A stretch of 64,000 nt of DNA, taken from contig NZ_CP073104.1 of assembly GCF_018138145.1 (NCBI RefSeq), positions 372,001 to 436,000 on the forward strand, read 5' to 3'. Shown one piece after another: positions 33,716 through 42,410 of this stretch (within the stretch, counting starts at the first letter, position 1; the number at the start of each line of letters is the position of its first letter). Both the position numbers and the translations under genes were made by a program. The notes beneath the pieces are model-generated. The model worked only from the letters and a program-made list of their open reading frames with translations. It was not told the origin of the DNA and ran no database searches. Source of the DNA: Pseudomonas sp. SCA2728.1_7. Its GTDB lineage: Bacteria; Pseudomonadota; Gammaproteobacteria; Pseudomonadales; Pseudomonadaceae.

Positions 33716-34627
33716 GTGGACAGATTTTCGGCGTTAGAAATCTTCGTGAGGGTTGTCGAGATCGGCAGCTTTTCGCGCACGGCGATTGAGCTGTCGATCA
33801 GTCAATCTACGGTCAGCAAGCAAATTACCGATTTGGAAAAACAGTTACAGGCGAAGCTATTTTCACGTACCACCCGCCGGTTGTTTTTGACCGATGCCGG
33901 TGAGCGGTTTTATGAGCAGGCGAAGCTTATTCTTGAGCAATACGCCATGGCTTTAGGAGATGTATTCAATACCCGTCAGACGCCTTCAGGCACCTTACGT
34001 ATCGCTACACCAATTCTGCTCGGGCGAAAGCAATTGACTCCGTTACTGCCGCGCTTTTTCCAGCGCTACCCCGACATTGTGTTGGAGCATTTCCTGAGTG
34101 ATTCGGCGACAGATCTGATTCGCGATGGCGTAGACGTGTCTATCCGCGTTGGCGAAATGAAAGATAGCTCTCACCAAGCGCGAAAACTTGGTGCTCTGCA
34201 ACCGGTCACCGTAGCCTCGCCGGCGTTCCTGGAGGACCATCCAGCGATTCTTCATCCTCGCGATTTGGCTCGCGTACCGTGCCTGATTTACCTGCGCAAC
34301 CCGACGCCTTTCGAGTGGACGTTCAGCGATGTCAACGGTGAGATAGTGTCGGTTGAAGTTCAGGGATCCTATCGGGTGAACGTGTTTGAAGCGCTTTGCG
34401 AAGCCGCGATCGCAGGGCTTGGAGTTTTGAGAGCGCCATTGTCGGCCTGCGGCGAGGATCTGGAGGCCGGTAGATTGGTTAGGCTCCTGACAGATTACGA
34501 CGCCGCTTTCGTTCCCATCTATGCGGTGATGCCTGCCTCATCCTGGATCCCACAGAAGACCCGCGTGATGGTGGATTTCCTAGTGGAAGAGTTCCAGAAC
34601 AATCCGTGGCTTAGAGGGCCAGACTAA
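33716..34627 (+). CDS. LysR family regulator
   Basis: 303 residues; GTG at 33716 after AGAGGGGCG. Winged HTH (GSFSRTAIELSISQSTVSKQITDLEKQL) and a C-terminal sensor domain of the CrgA/DmlR-like group (VSIRVGEMKDSSHQARKLG). Probably controls the divergent GST and, by a shared box, the SDR operon at 28183. Its stop overlaps the next, convergent TetR gene by 4 bases. Confidence 0.85.
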   Translation: MDRFSALEIFVRVVEIGSFSRTAIELSISQSTVSKQITDLEKQLQAKLFSRTTRRLFLTDAGERFYEQAKLILEQYAMALGDVFNTRQTPSGTLRIATPILLGRKQLTPLLPRFFQRYPDIVLEHFLSDSATDLIRDGVDVSIRVGEMKDSSHQARKLGALQPVTVASPAFLEDHPAILHPRDLARVPCLIYLRNPTPFEWTFSDVNGEIVSVEVQGSYRVNVFEALCEAAIAGLGVLRAPLSACGEDLEAGRLVRLLTDYDAAFVPIYAVMPASSWIPQKTRVMVDFLVEEFQNNPWLRGPD

Positions 34628-35295
34628 AGCTCTGGGCCAGCTGGAAACGCTTGCATGGCGATCTGCACGATCTCCAGAAGTTGGTCAGAAGTTGCACCAT
34701 CTCTGGCTTGCACAGCCAATCCTCGGGCCAGCACATTGAAGTAGGCGGCTAATGCTTTGACATTGGTGTCGGCGGACACGTCACCTTCATCGATGCCGCG
34801 CTGAATCCTCGCCTCCATTGCATGGCGTGCCATCGATCTGTGCTCGGTCATCATTTCGCGAACCGAATGCAACGCTGGAGGAACGTGAACGCATGCTACG
34901 GAAATCATGCAGCCGGAGGGTAGATCGTCTCGGGTGAACTCGGTAGCGGTCGCCTCCATCAATCGTCTGAAGGCGGTTCGCGTGTCAGTCGCATCATTCA
35001 AGATGCCGAGAAACCACTCACCTGACGCTGCCAGATAGGCATTAGTCGCCTCTGCGTAGAGCTGCTCTTTACCCCCAAACGAGTTGTAAAAGCTCGACGC
35101 ACTGATTCCCATAACCGCAATCAGGCTTTCGAAGGATGTGCCTTCGTAGCCCGACTCCCAAAACAATTTCATTGCTTGGTGTACGGCAATCGCCCGGTCG
35201 AAATTCGATGGCCGCCCGCGACCACGTTTTTTGGGTTCAGATAATTTTGGTTCAATCACTCCAATATTCCTTGACGAGGGGATTTCCATCGCCAT
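34624..35295 (-). CDS. TetR family regulator
   Basis: 223 residues with a basic N-terminal extension (KKRGRGRPSNFDRA), HTH TSFESLIAVMGISASSFYNSFGGKEQLY and a Cys in SGCMISVACVH. Divergent from the reductase at 35370, with an operator-like palindrome at 35309-35322. Start at 35295 or 35289. Confidence 0.8.
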   Translation of the reverse strand: MAMEIPSSRNIGVIEPKLSEPKKRGRGRPSNFDRAIAVHQAMKLFWESGYEGTSFESLIAVMGISASSFYNSFGGKEQLYAEATNAYLAASGEWFLGILNDATDTRTAFRRLMEATATEFTRDDLPSGCMISVACVHVPPALHSVREMMTEHRSMARHAMEARIQRGIDEGDVSADTNVKALAAYFNVLARGLAVQARDGATSDQLLEIVQIAMQAFPAGPEL

Positions 35296-35308
35296 AGTAT
35301 TGCATATC

Positions 35309-35322
35309 GGAGTGATCGCTCC
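35309..35322. promoter_or_regulatory. Operator-like palindrome GGAGTGATCGCTCC
   Basis: GGAG/CTCC outer arms and GATC centre with one mismatched pair. It lies 14 bases from the TetR start and 48 from the divergent reductase start. Confidence 0.5.
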
Positions 35323-35369
35323 AAAAAACTTTTCCCCCGATTTAACGCATCGCTTATGAGGTCGCTTTT

Positions 35370-35972
35370 ATGAAAATTGGGATGTTGGGCTCGGGCACTG
35401 TGGCGCTGTCCATTGCTAAGCACGCGATTGATCAGGGCCATGAGGTCTTGCTGAGTAATCGCAGCGGAGCGACTAAATTGGGCGATGCACTGTCGCAGTT
35501 GGGGCCTAAGGCTTCCGTCGTCACGCTCGCCGAAGCCGCCGCAGCACCAGTGGTGCTGCTAGCTACGCCTTGGACAACTATCAAGACAGTTCTCAACGGA
35601 CTGCCAGCTTGGAACAGCCGAATCCTAATTGATGCTACTAACCCGTTTTTGGAGACAACGCCCGAGTGGGTGTTTGACGACCTTGGAGGGCGTGGCGCGA
35701 GTGAAATTGTTGCCGAACTGGCACCGGGAGCGAGGGTGGTTAAGGCGTTCAACAATCTTGAAATGGCTAACTTCAATGCTGGCCCCGTCCACAACCAAGG
35801 CCGAAGGGTGCTGTTCGTGTCAGGCGATGACAGCGAAGCCAAAGAATTCGTGACCGAGTTTATTCACAAGATTGGCTTTCGCACCGTCGATCTCGGGGAA
35901 CTCAAAGAGGGTGGAAAAATGCAACAGGCCGGCGGCCCTCTGGCCGGGCACGACTTCTTACTCCCTCAATAA
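35370..35972 (+). CDS. NAD(P)-binding F420-reductase-like oxidoreductase
   Basis: 200 residues; ATG at 35370. Rossmann start MKIGMLGSGTVALSIAKHA, SNRSG at the end of strand 2, and FNNLEMANF, as in the NADP:F420 oxidoreductase-like family. In proteobacteria such proteins use other electron partners. First gene of a rightward operon with two YciI genes, under the TetR palindrome at 35309. Confidence 0.75.
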   Translation: MKIGMLGSGTVALSIAKHAIDQGHEVLLSNRSGATKLGDALSQLGPKASVVTLAEAAAAPVVLLATPWTTIKTVLNGLPAWNSRILIDATNPFLETTPEWVFDDLGGRGASEIVAELAPGARVVKAFNNLEMANFNAGPVHNQGRRVLFVSGDDSEAKEFVTEFIHKIGFRTVDLGELKEGGKMQQAGGPLAGHDFLLPQ

Positions 35973-36013
35973 TCATTCTTTCTAAACAAACTATCCTTCT
36001 GGAGTGCAAAACG

Positions 36014-36343
36014 ATGATTGACGAAAACGGGCCACACTATTTTGTAGCCTTTCACACCCCAGGGCCGAAATGGGTACCGGGCGTGAAATACAACGAACAA
36101 CCTGAATTTATGACTCATGTGAATTACATGATCGAACTGCATCAGAAGGGGCTGATTGTGCTCAGCGGCCCTTTCATGGAAAAGGCGGGCGGGCTCAATG
36201 GAGTGTTGGCAAACGGCGGCATGTCGATTTTCAAGGCCGCTGATTTTGAAGACGCAAAAAAAATCGCCGGCGACGATCCAACGGTCAAGTCCGGCTTCCT
36301 AAACCTCGAAGTCAAAATGATGTGGGTCCCATTCCATACCTGA
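36014..36343 (+). CDS. YciI-like protein, copy 1
   Basis: 109 residues; SD CTGGAG before ATG 36014. It has the ferredoxin-like dimer fold of YciI: MIDENGPHYFVAF, GLIVLSGPFMEKAGG, and a Pro/Asp-rich DDPTVKSG turn that carries the conserved Asp. YciI proteins are small enzyme-like factors linked to dehalogenation or peroxide chemistry, mostly uncharacterised. Followed by a close paralogue. Confidence 0.75.
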   Translation: MIDENGPHYFVAFHTPGPKWVPGVKYNEQPEFMTHVNYMIELHQKGLIVLSGPFMEKAGGLNGVLANGGMSIFKAADFEDAKKIAGDDPTVKSGFLNLEVKMMWVPFHT

Positions 36344-36390
36344 CAGCACATCGCTTTTGAATCCCCCATTTTCCTTTTGGAGTAACAATC

Positions 36391-36720
36391 ATGATTGACG
36401 AAAACGGCCCGCACTACTTTGTCGCCTTCCAATCGCCGGGCCCGAACTGGGTTCAAGGCGTTAAGTACAACGAACAGCCTGGGTTCATGGATCACGTGGG
36501 CTACATGATCGAAATGCAGGAGAAAGGTCTCACCGTGCTCAGCGGGCCGTTCATGGAGAAAGCCGGTGGCCTCAACGGTGTGCTGGCAGACGGTGGCATG
36601 ACGATCTTCAAGGCCGCTGACCTCGAAGAAGCCATCAAGATCGGCACTGACGATCCAACGGTTAAGTCAGGCCTACTGAATGTCGAAGTGAAGATGATGT
36701 GGGTGCCGTTCCATACCTGA
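36391..36720 (+). CDS. YciI-like protein, copy 2
   Basis: 109 residues with the same length and ends as copy 1 (MIDENGPHYFVAF to VKMMWVPFHT), differing in about a fifth of the residues. SD TTGGAG. The two genes and even their leaders (CCTTxTGGAGT) are alike, so this is a tandem duplication that has diverged; a heterodimer is possible. Confidence 0.75.
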   Translation: MIDENGPHYFVAFQSPGPNWVQGVKYNEQPGFMDHVGYMIEMQEKGLTVLSGPFMEKAGGLNGVLADGGMTIFKAADLEEAIKIGTDDPTVKSGLLNVEVKMMWVPFHT

Positions 36721-36782
36721 TAAGCCCAGGAAGACTCATATGATGTTCTTCGGGGTTTAGTTTTCATCCTTTGAGCGGCGCT

Positions 36783-37358
36783 TTACAGCCCGCTCTTTTT
36801 TTCAGGCGCGGCAGGCCAGCCACTGATGACCGACTGCAAGAACTGCTCAGATAATTGAGGGCTGTCCAGCGCTCTGGCAATCAGCATTGCACCAGCGATT
36901 GAGGAAAGTATGCGAAGAGATTCCCGGTACTTCTCGTCATGAGTTTCGCCTTTGACCAGCGCCATCAGCGTTTCAATCAAGTCCTCAATACCTTTGGTAA
37001 ACGCACTGCTGACTGCACCGCCAGTGCGAGCGACGTCTGCACCTAAAGCGGGGATGGGGCAGCCCTCCATCCAGTTATCCAGATGCGCTTGCGTCAAGTA
37101 ACCCTGTATGAGTTCCGAGATGGATTTTGCGCTCTGCCACTCCTGGATGTTTGACTCGAAGGTTCTGCTGACGGCTTCCGATGCTAGCTGTTCCTTTCCG
37201 CCAGGAAACTGTCCGTAAAATCCGCCATGGGTCAGACCCACTGATCGTGAGAGTTCACCAATGCCAATTCCATCTATACCTTTTTCGCGGTATAGGCGGG
37301 ATGCAGCGGTGAGGATCGCCTCCTTATTCGCCGCCGCTTGTTCTTTCGTGACTTTCAT
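36783..37358 (-). CDS. TetR family regulator
   Basis: 191 residues; HTH IGELSRSVGLTHGGFYGQFPGGKEQLA and CPIPALGADVARTG. Similar to the TetR proteins at 30580 and 31152, so the cluster has several paralogues. ATG at 37358. A 14-base palindrome 84 bases upstream may be its operator. Confidence 0.85.
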   Translation of the reverse strand: MKVTKEQAAANKEAILTAASRLYREKGIDGIGIGELSRSVGLTHGGFYGQFPGGKEQLASEAVSRTFESNIQEWQSAKSISELIQGYLTQAHLDNWMEGCPIPALGADVARTGGAVSSAFTKGIEDLIETLMALVKGETHDEKYRESLRILSSIAGAMLIARALDSPQLSEQFLQSVISGWPAAPEKKSGL

Positions 37359-37441
37359 GAGGTGTTCCTCTAGGACAGGCGAACCTGCTTGGACCGGTTT
37401 GCTACGATGCTAGCATTGATTACGGTGATCATATAACGTCG

Positions 37442-37455
37442 TAGACGAACGTCTA
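37442..37455. promoter_or_regulatory. Palindrome TAGACGAACGTCTA
   Basis: Six-base arms TAGACG / CGTCTA around AA. It lies between the TetR gene (ends its promoter side at 37358) and the mexT-like fragment (37527). Confidence 0.5.
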
Positions 37456-37526
37456 TCGGGCCTCCGCGATGCTAGGCGTGTCCCGAGTCTGCGACTCTAG
37501 TCAAAATCTATACGGGGATCTGTCCC

Positions 37527-37805
37527 ATGAAACGTAATGAGCTGCGCAGTATCGATTTGAACCTGCTCGTTGTCTTCGAAACGCTCATCCAGGAATGTAA
37601 CTTAACTCGTGCAGGTAAGAGGCTATCGCTCGGCCAGCCAGCGGTGAGCGCTGCGTTGATCCGACTTCGTAGGCTGTTCAACGACCCATTGTTTGAGCGC
37701 AATGGTCGCACAATGGTGCCAACGCCTAGAGCTTTAAGTGCAGCGCAAATGCTGGGCCCGGCGCTTGATTCTGTTTGTGTTGCTCTTGCGGATACCAAGG
37801 GTTGA
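37527..37805 (+). pseudogene. mexT: MexT-like LysR regulator, only the DNA-binding domain left
   Basis: 92 codons end in TGA at 37803-37805. The peptide covers the MexT N-terminus (LRSIDLNLLVVFETLIQE, then HTH AGKRLSLGQPAVSAALIRLRRLF, and the wing) and stops where the sensor domain should begin. None of the other frames downstream continues it, so the remainder has been deleted rather than shifted out of frame. The fragment could still be made and bind DNA. It lies directly upstream of mexEF-oprN, as mexT does in P. aeruginosa. Confidence 0.7.
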
Positions 37806-37843
37806 ACAGGGCCAATTCTTCTTTCGGCTTTAAACATGATGCC

Positions 37844-37860
37844 TATCATTAATAGTGATA
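37844..37860 (+). promoter_or_regulatory. LysR-type box TATCATTAATAGTGATA upstream of mexE
   Basis: TATCA / TGATA arms with a 7-base centre (T-N11-A). It recalls the ATCA-N5-...GAT element of MexT-activated promoters (from memory). It lies 87 bases before mexE. Confidence 0.55.
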
Positions 37861-37946
37861 CCTAAGTTCACTCCGTTCAATTCGTCGAGGCCTCGCGTGA
37901 GGCCGAGAATCCACAAATCCCTAAACCCGTCTGGCGGACACATCCC

Positions 37947-39206
37947 ATGGAACAGTCACTAAAACCTTTGCGTTATCCTCTTGCTGCGTTGGCCCTGACA
38001 GTTCTGGCAGCGTGTGACCGCACACCTGATGCAGCGTTGGCTTCAGCAGCGCCACACGTCACCGTTGCCAAGGTGCTCGAACAGCGCATCACCGAGTGGG
38101 ATGAAGTCACCGCTCGACTGGAGGCGCCAGAAACCGTCGAGGTTCGTCCTCGGGTTTCGGGTCAGATCGACCGTGTGGCCTTCACCGATGGTGCGCTGGT
38201 AAAAAGAGGTGATTTGCTGTTTCAGATTGATGCACGTCCGTTCGAACATGAAGTCCATCGCATCGAAGCGCAGCTGCAACAAGCCCGAGCAACTTTGGTT
38301 CGCACAGGCAATGAAGCTCAGCGCGGCCAGCGCTTGTTAAGCAGCAACGCGATTTCCGCAGAGTTAGCCGACACTCGCACTACCACTGCACAAGAAGCGC
38401 GGGCCGGTGTCGATGCCATTCAGGCGCAGCTGGATCTCGCACGCTTGAACCTCAGTTTCACCCGCGTTACCGCACCGATCACCGGTCGAGTCAGTCGGGC
38501 GGAAATCACCGCCGGCAACATCGTCACCGCTGACACCACGCCGCTTACCAGCGTTGTCTCCACCGATAAGGTCTACGCCTATTTCGATGCTGACGAGCGC
38601 ATGTTCCTTAAATACAGTCTGCTTTCCCGCCAAGGACAGCGCGGTCAAGCCACTCCGGTGTACATGGGCCTGTCAAACGAGGAGGGCAACAGCCACGTTG
38701 GGCAGATGAACTTTGTCGACAACCAGGTCAACTCGAAAACCGGCACTATTCGCGGCCGCGCGGTATTCGATAACGCTGACGGTCAGTACACCCCCGGACT
38801 GTATGCCCGTTTGAAGTTAGTCGGCAGCGCTGCCTACCCCGGCTTGCTGATCAAAGACGAAGCGGTGGGGACTGACCTCGGCAAGAAGTTTGTGCTGGTC
38901 GTCGATAAAGACAACAAAGCTGTCTATCGCAGCGTCGATCTGGGACCAAAGCTTGAGGGGCTGCGCATCGTTCGCAGTGGTTTGCAGAAAGAAGATCGCA
39001 TTGTCATCAACGGCCTTCAACGCGTTCGTCCTGGCGCGGTGATTGATCCGCAGGATGCGCCAATGGCTAGCCCGGAAACGGTTGCCACACTGGCGAGCCA
39101 GCGTCAGGCAATTGAAGCCAGTAATCGTCCCGTCATCCAGTCGCCCGTCTCTGTCAAATCACCCGAACTGGTGAAGACGGAAACTGCGATTTCGCCTCGC
39201 GGTTAA
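37947..39206 (+). CDS. mexE: RND efflux periplasmic adaptor, MexE-like
   Basis: 419 residues. Lipoprotein signal with lipobox LAAC (Cys near residue 23), then the adaptor domains: lipoyl half (VRPRVSGQIDRVAFTDGALVKRGDLLFQID), helical hairpin (EAQRGQRLLSSNAISAELAD), second lipoyl half and beta-barrel (DEAVGTDLGKKFVLVVD). Length and motifs fit MexE closely. It links the inner-membrane pump to the outer-membrane channel. First gene of a three-gene operon; mexF follows after 12 bases. Confidence 0.85.
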   Translation: MEQSLKPLRYPLAALALTVLAACDRTPDAALASAAPHVTVAKVLEQRITEWDEVTARLEAPETVEVRPRVSGQIDRVAFTDGALVKRGDLLFQIDARPFEHEVHRIEAQLQQARATLVRTGNEAQRGQRLLSSNAISAELADTRTTTAQEARAGVDAIQAQLDLARLNLSFTRVTAPITGRVSRAEITAGNIVTADTTPLTSVVSTDKVYAYFDADERMFLKYSLLSRQGQRGQATPVYMGLSNEEGNSHVGQMNFVDNQVNSKTGTIRGRAVFDNADGQYTPGLYARLKLVGSAAYPGLLIKDEAVGTDLGKKFVLVVDKDNKAVYRSVDLGPKLEGLRIVRSGLQKEDRIVINGLQRVRPGAVIDPQDAPMASPETVATLASQRQAIEASNRPVIQSPVSVKSPELVKTETAISPRG

Positions 39207-39218
39207 TGGAGATCTGAC

Positions 39219-42200
39219 ATGAAATTTTCCCAGTTCTTCATTACGCGGCCAATTTTCGCCGCCGTACTGTCTCTGCTGATTTTAATTGCTGGCACTATCT
39301 CGCTGTTCCAATTGCCCATCAGCGAATACCCCGAGGTGGTTCCTCCGACCGTGGTGGTCCACGCCAACTATCCGGGTGCCAACCCAAAAGTTATTGGGGA
39401 AACGGTGGCTGCTCCACTGGAGCAAGCCATTACTGGCGTAGAGAACATGCTGTACATGTCCTCGCAATCAACCGCTGACGGTCGCCTGACTCTGACAGTG
39501 ACCTTCGCCCTCGGCACCGATCTCGACAACGCCCAAGTTCAGGTGCAAAACCGCGTGACCCGCACCGAGCCAAAGCTGCCGGAAGAAGTGACGCGCATCG
39601 GTATTACCGTCGACAAAGCCTCGCCTGAACTGACGTTGCTGGTGCATTTGGTGTCGCCGGACAAGCGCTACGACATGCTCTACCTGTCGAACTACGCAAT
39701 CCTCAATGTAAAGGATGAATTGGCCCGCCTGAACGGTATCGGCGACGTGCAGTTGTTCGGTATGGGCGACTACTCGCTGCGCATTTGGCTCGACCCAAAC
39801 AAGACCGCTTCGCGCAATCTGACCGCAACTGATGTAGTCAGCGCGGTACGTGAGCAAAACCGTCAGGTCGCTGCTGGGCAACTCGGTGCGCCACCGGCGC
39901 CGAATGCCACCAGTTTCCAAATGTCGATCAACTCCCAGGGACGGCTGGTCACTGAAGAAGAGTTTGAAAACGTGATCATTCGCAGCGGTGCCAACGGCGA
40001 AATAACGCGCCTGAAGGACATCGCCCGAGTTGAACTCGGCTCAAACCAGTACGCTTTGCGCGCCTTGCTGAACAACCAGGAAGCGGTAGCGATGCCGATT
40101 TTCCAGCGCCCCGGTTCCAACGCCATCGACATCTCTAACCAGGTGCGGGCGAAAATGGCCGAGCTGAAGAAAAACTTTCCGGAAGGCATGGATTTCGAGA
40201 TCGTTTACGACCCGACTATCTTCGTTCGTAGCTCCATTGAGGCGGTGGTCCACACCCTGTTCGAAGCCCTTATTCTCGTGGTGCTGGTGGTAATCCTGTT
40301 CCTGCAAACCTGGCGCGCCTCGATCATTCCCCTGGTCGCGGTACCTGTTTCGCTGATCGGTACCTTTGCCGTGATGCACCTGCTCGGATTCTCGCTTAAC
40401 GCCTTGTCGCTGTTCGGACTGGTATTGGCCATCGGTATCGTGGTCGACGATGCGATCGTGGTGGTGGAGAACGTCGAGCGAAATATCGAGGGCGGGCTGG
40501 AGCCGATCGAAGCGACCAAGAAAGCCATGGGCGAAGTGACGGGGCCAATCATCGCCACGGCATTGGTGCTCTGTGCGGTATTCGTACCGGCGGCGTTCAT
40601 CTCTGGCCTTACCGGGCAGTTCTATAAGCAATTCGCGTTAACCATTGCCATCTCGACGGTCATTTCGGCATTCAACTCGCTGACCCTTTCGCCGGCACTG
40701 GCGGCGGTATTGCTCAAGGCCCACGGCGCGCCGAAGGATCGCTTCTCGAAAGTGCTCGATCGTTTGCTAGGTGGCTGGTTGTTCAAACCTTTCAACCGTT
40801 TCTTCGAAAAGGCCAGCCACGGTTATGTGGTGGCAGTAGCCAAGATCATTCGGGGCAGTAGCGTTGCGTTGCTGATTTACGCTGGCCTGATCGCGATGAC
40901 CTACATGGGCTTCAGCACCACCCCAACCGGGTTCGTGCCGACGCAAGACAAGAAGTACCTGGTGACCTTCGCCCAATTGCCAGACGCCGCCAGCCTGGAT
41001 CGTACTGAGAATGTAATCCGTCGCATGAGCACCATCGCCATGAACGAACCGGGCTTCGACAGCGCCGTGGCGTTTCCGGGCCTGTCGATCAACGGCTTCA
41101 CTAACAGCCCGAACGCCGGTATCGCGTTCATCGGGTTGAGCAACTTCGAAGAACGCACCGACCCGAGCCTTTCGGCGATGGGGATTTCCGCATCGCTGAA
41201 CGCCAAGTTCGGCGGCATCCAGGACGCCTACATCGCGGTGTTCCCGCCACCACCGGTACAAGGCCTGGGTACCATCGGTGGTTTCCGTTTGCAGATCGAG
41301 GACCGGGGCAACTTGGGCTACGACGAGCTGTACAAGGAAACCATGAACATCATCACCAAAAGCCGTTCGGTACCGGAATTGGCCAACCTGTTCACCAGCT
41401 ACACGGTCAACGTGCCGCAGGTCGAAGCAAACATCGATCGCGAGAAAGCCAAGACTCACGGCGTGGCGATTAGCGATATTTTCGACACCTTGCAGGTCTA
41501 TCTCGGCTCGCTGTACGCCAACGACTTCAATCGATTTGGCCGCACATATCAGGTCAACGTCCAGGCTGAACAGCAGTTCCGCCAGGAGCCTGAACAGATC
41601 GGCCAGTTGAAGGTGCGCAACGACCGTGGCGAGATGATCCCGCTGGCGACCTTCGTCAAGGTCACGCCGACCTCCGGCCCGGATCGGGTGATGCACTACA
41701 ACGGCTTTATCACAGCGGAAATCAACGGCGGCGCGGCACCGGGCTATAGCTCCGGCCAGGCTCAGGCAGCGATAGAAAAACTGCTCAAGGAGGAACTGCC
41801 CAACGGCATGACCTACGAATGGACCGACCTGACCTTCCAGCAGATTTTGTCCGGCGACACCGCGTTGCTGGTGTTCCCGCTCTGCGTACTGTTGGCGTTC
41901 CTGGTATTGGCGGCACTGTACGAAAGCTGGAGCCTGCCGTTAGCGGTGATCCTGATTGTACCGATGACCCTGTTATCGGCGATTGCGGGGGTAATCATCT
42001 CCAAGGGCGACAACAATATCTTCACCCAGATTGGCCTGATCGTACTGGTGGGCCTGGCGTGCAAAAACGCGATCCTGATCGTCGAGTTCGCCAAGGACAA
42101 ACAGGATCAAGGGCTGTCGCCACTGGACGCGGTGCTTGAAGCCTGCCGTATGCGTCTGCGCCCGATTCTGATGACTTCGTTTGCGTTCATCATGGGTGTG

Positions 42201-42410
42201 ATTCCGCTCGTGACATCGACCGGTGCCGGATCGGAAATGCGCCGTGCCATGGGCGTTGCGGTGTTCTCCGGGATGCTCGGCGTGACCTTCTTCGGCTTGC
42301 TACTGACACCCGTGTTCTTCGTGTTGATCCGCCGCTACATCGAACGCAAAAACGCCCGCAAGGTTGGCAAGGCTGAGCAAACCCACGCTTCGAATCCGGA
42401 GGCACACTGA
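39219..42410 (+). CDS. mexF: RND efflux pump, MexF-like
   Basis: 1063 residues, full length for an HAE1 pump. The proton-relay Asp pair is in GIVVDDAIVVVENVE (TM4); the porter domain and two sets of six membrane segments are intact; the C-terminus is Lys-rich. MexF homologues export chloramphenicol, quinolones, trimethoprim, quinolone-signal precursors and other aromatic compounds. SD AGATCTGAC is weak; translation may be coupled to mexE. Confidence 0.9.
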   Translation: MKFSQFFITRPIFAAVLSLLILIAGTISLFQLPISEYPEVVPPTVVVHANYPGANPKVIGETVAAPLEQAITGVENMLYMSSQSTADGRLTLTVTFALGTDLDNAQVQVQNRVTRTEPKLPEEVTRIGITVDKASPELTLLVHLVSPDKRYDMLYLSNYAILNVKDELARLNGIGDVQLFGMGDYSLRIWLDPNKTASRNLTATDVVSAVREQNRQVAAGQLGAPPAPNATSFQMSINSQGRLVTEEEFENVIIRSGANGEITRLKDIARVELGSNQYALRALLNNQEAVAMPIFQRPGSNAIDISNQVRAKMAELKKNFPEGMDFEIVYDPTIFVRSSIEAVVHTLFEALILVVLVVILFLQTWRASIIPLVAVPVSLIGTFAVMHLLGFSLNALSLFGLVLAIGIVVDDAIVVVENVERNIEGGLEPIEATKKAMGEVTGPIIATALVLCAVFVPAAFISGLTGQFYKQFALTIAISTVISAFNSLTLSPALAAVLLKAHGAPKDRFSKVLDRLLGGWLFKPFNRFFEKASHGYVVAVAKIIRGSSVALLIYAGLIAMTYMGFSTTPTGFVPTQDKKYLVTFAQLPDAASLDRTENVIRRMSTIAMNEPGFDSAVAFPGLSINGFTNSPNAGIAFIGLSNFEERTDPSLSAMGISASLNAKFGGIQDAYIAVFPPPPVQGLGTIGGFRLQIEDRGNLGYDELYKETMNIITKSRSVPELANLFTSYTVNVPQVEANIDREKAKTHGVAISDIFDTLQVYLGSLYANDFNRFGRTYQVNVQAEQQFRQEPEQIGQLKVRNDRGEMIPLATFVKVTPTSGPDRVMHYNGFITAEINGGAAPGYSSGQAQAAIEKLLKEELPNGMTYEWTDLTFQQILSGDTALLVFPLCVLLAFLVLAALYESWSLPLAVILIVPMTLLSAIAGVIISKGDNNIFTQIGLIVLVGLACKNAILIVEFAKDKQDQGLSPLDAVLEACRMRLRPILMTSFAFIMGVIPLVTSTGAGSEMRRAMGVAVFSGMLGVTFFGLLLTPVFFVLIRRYIERKNARKVGKAEQTHASNPEAH

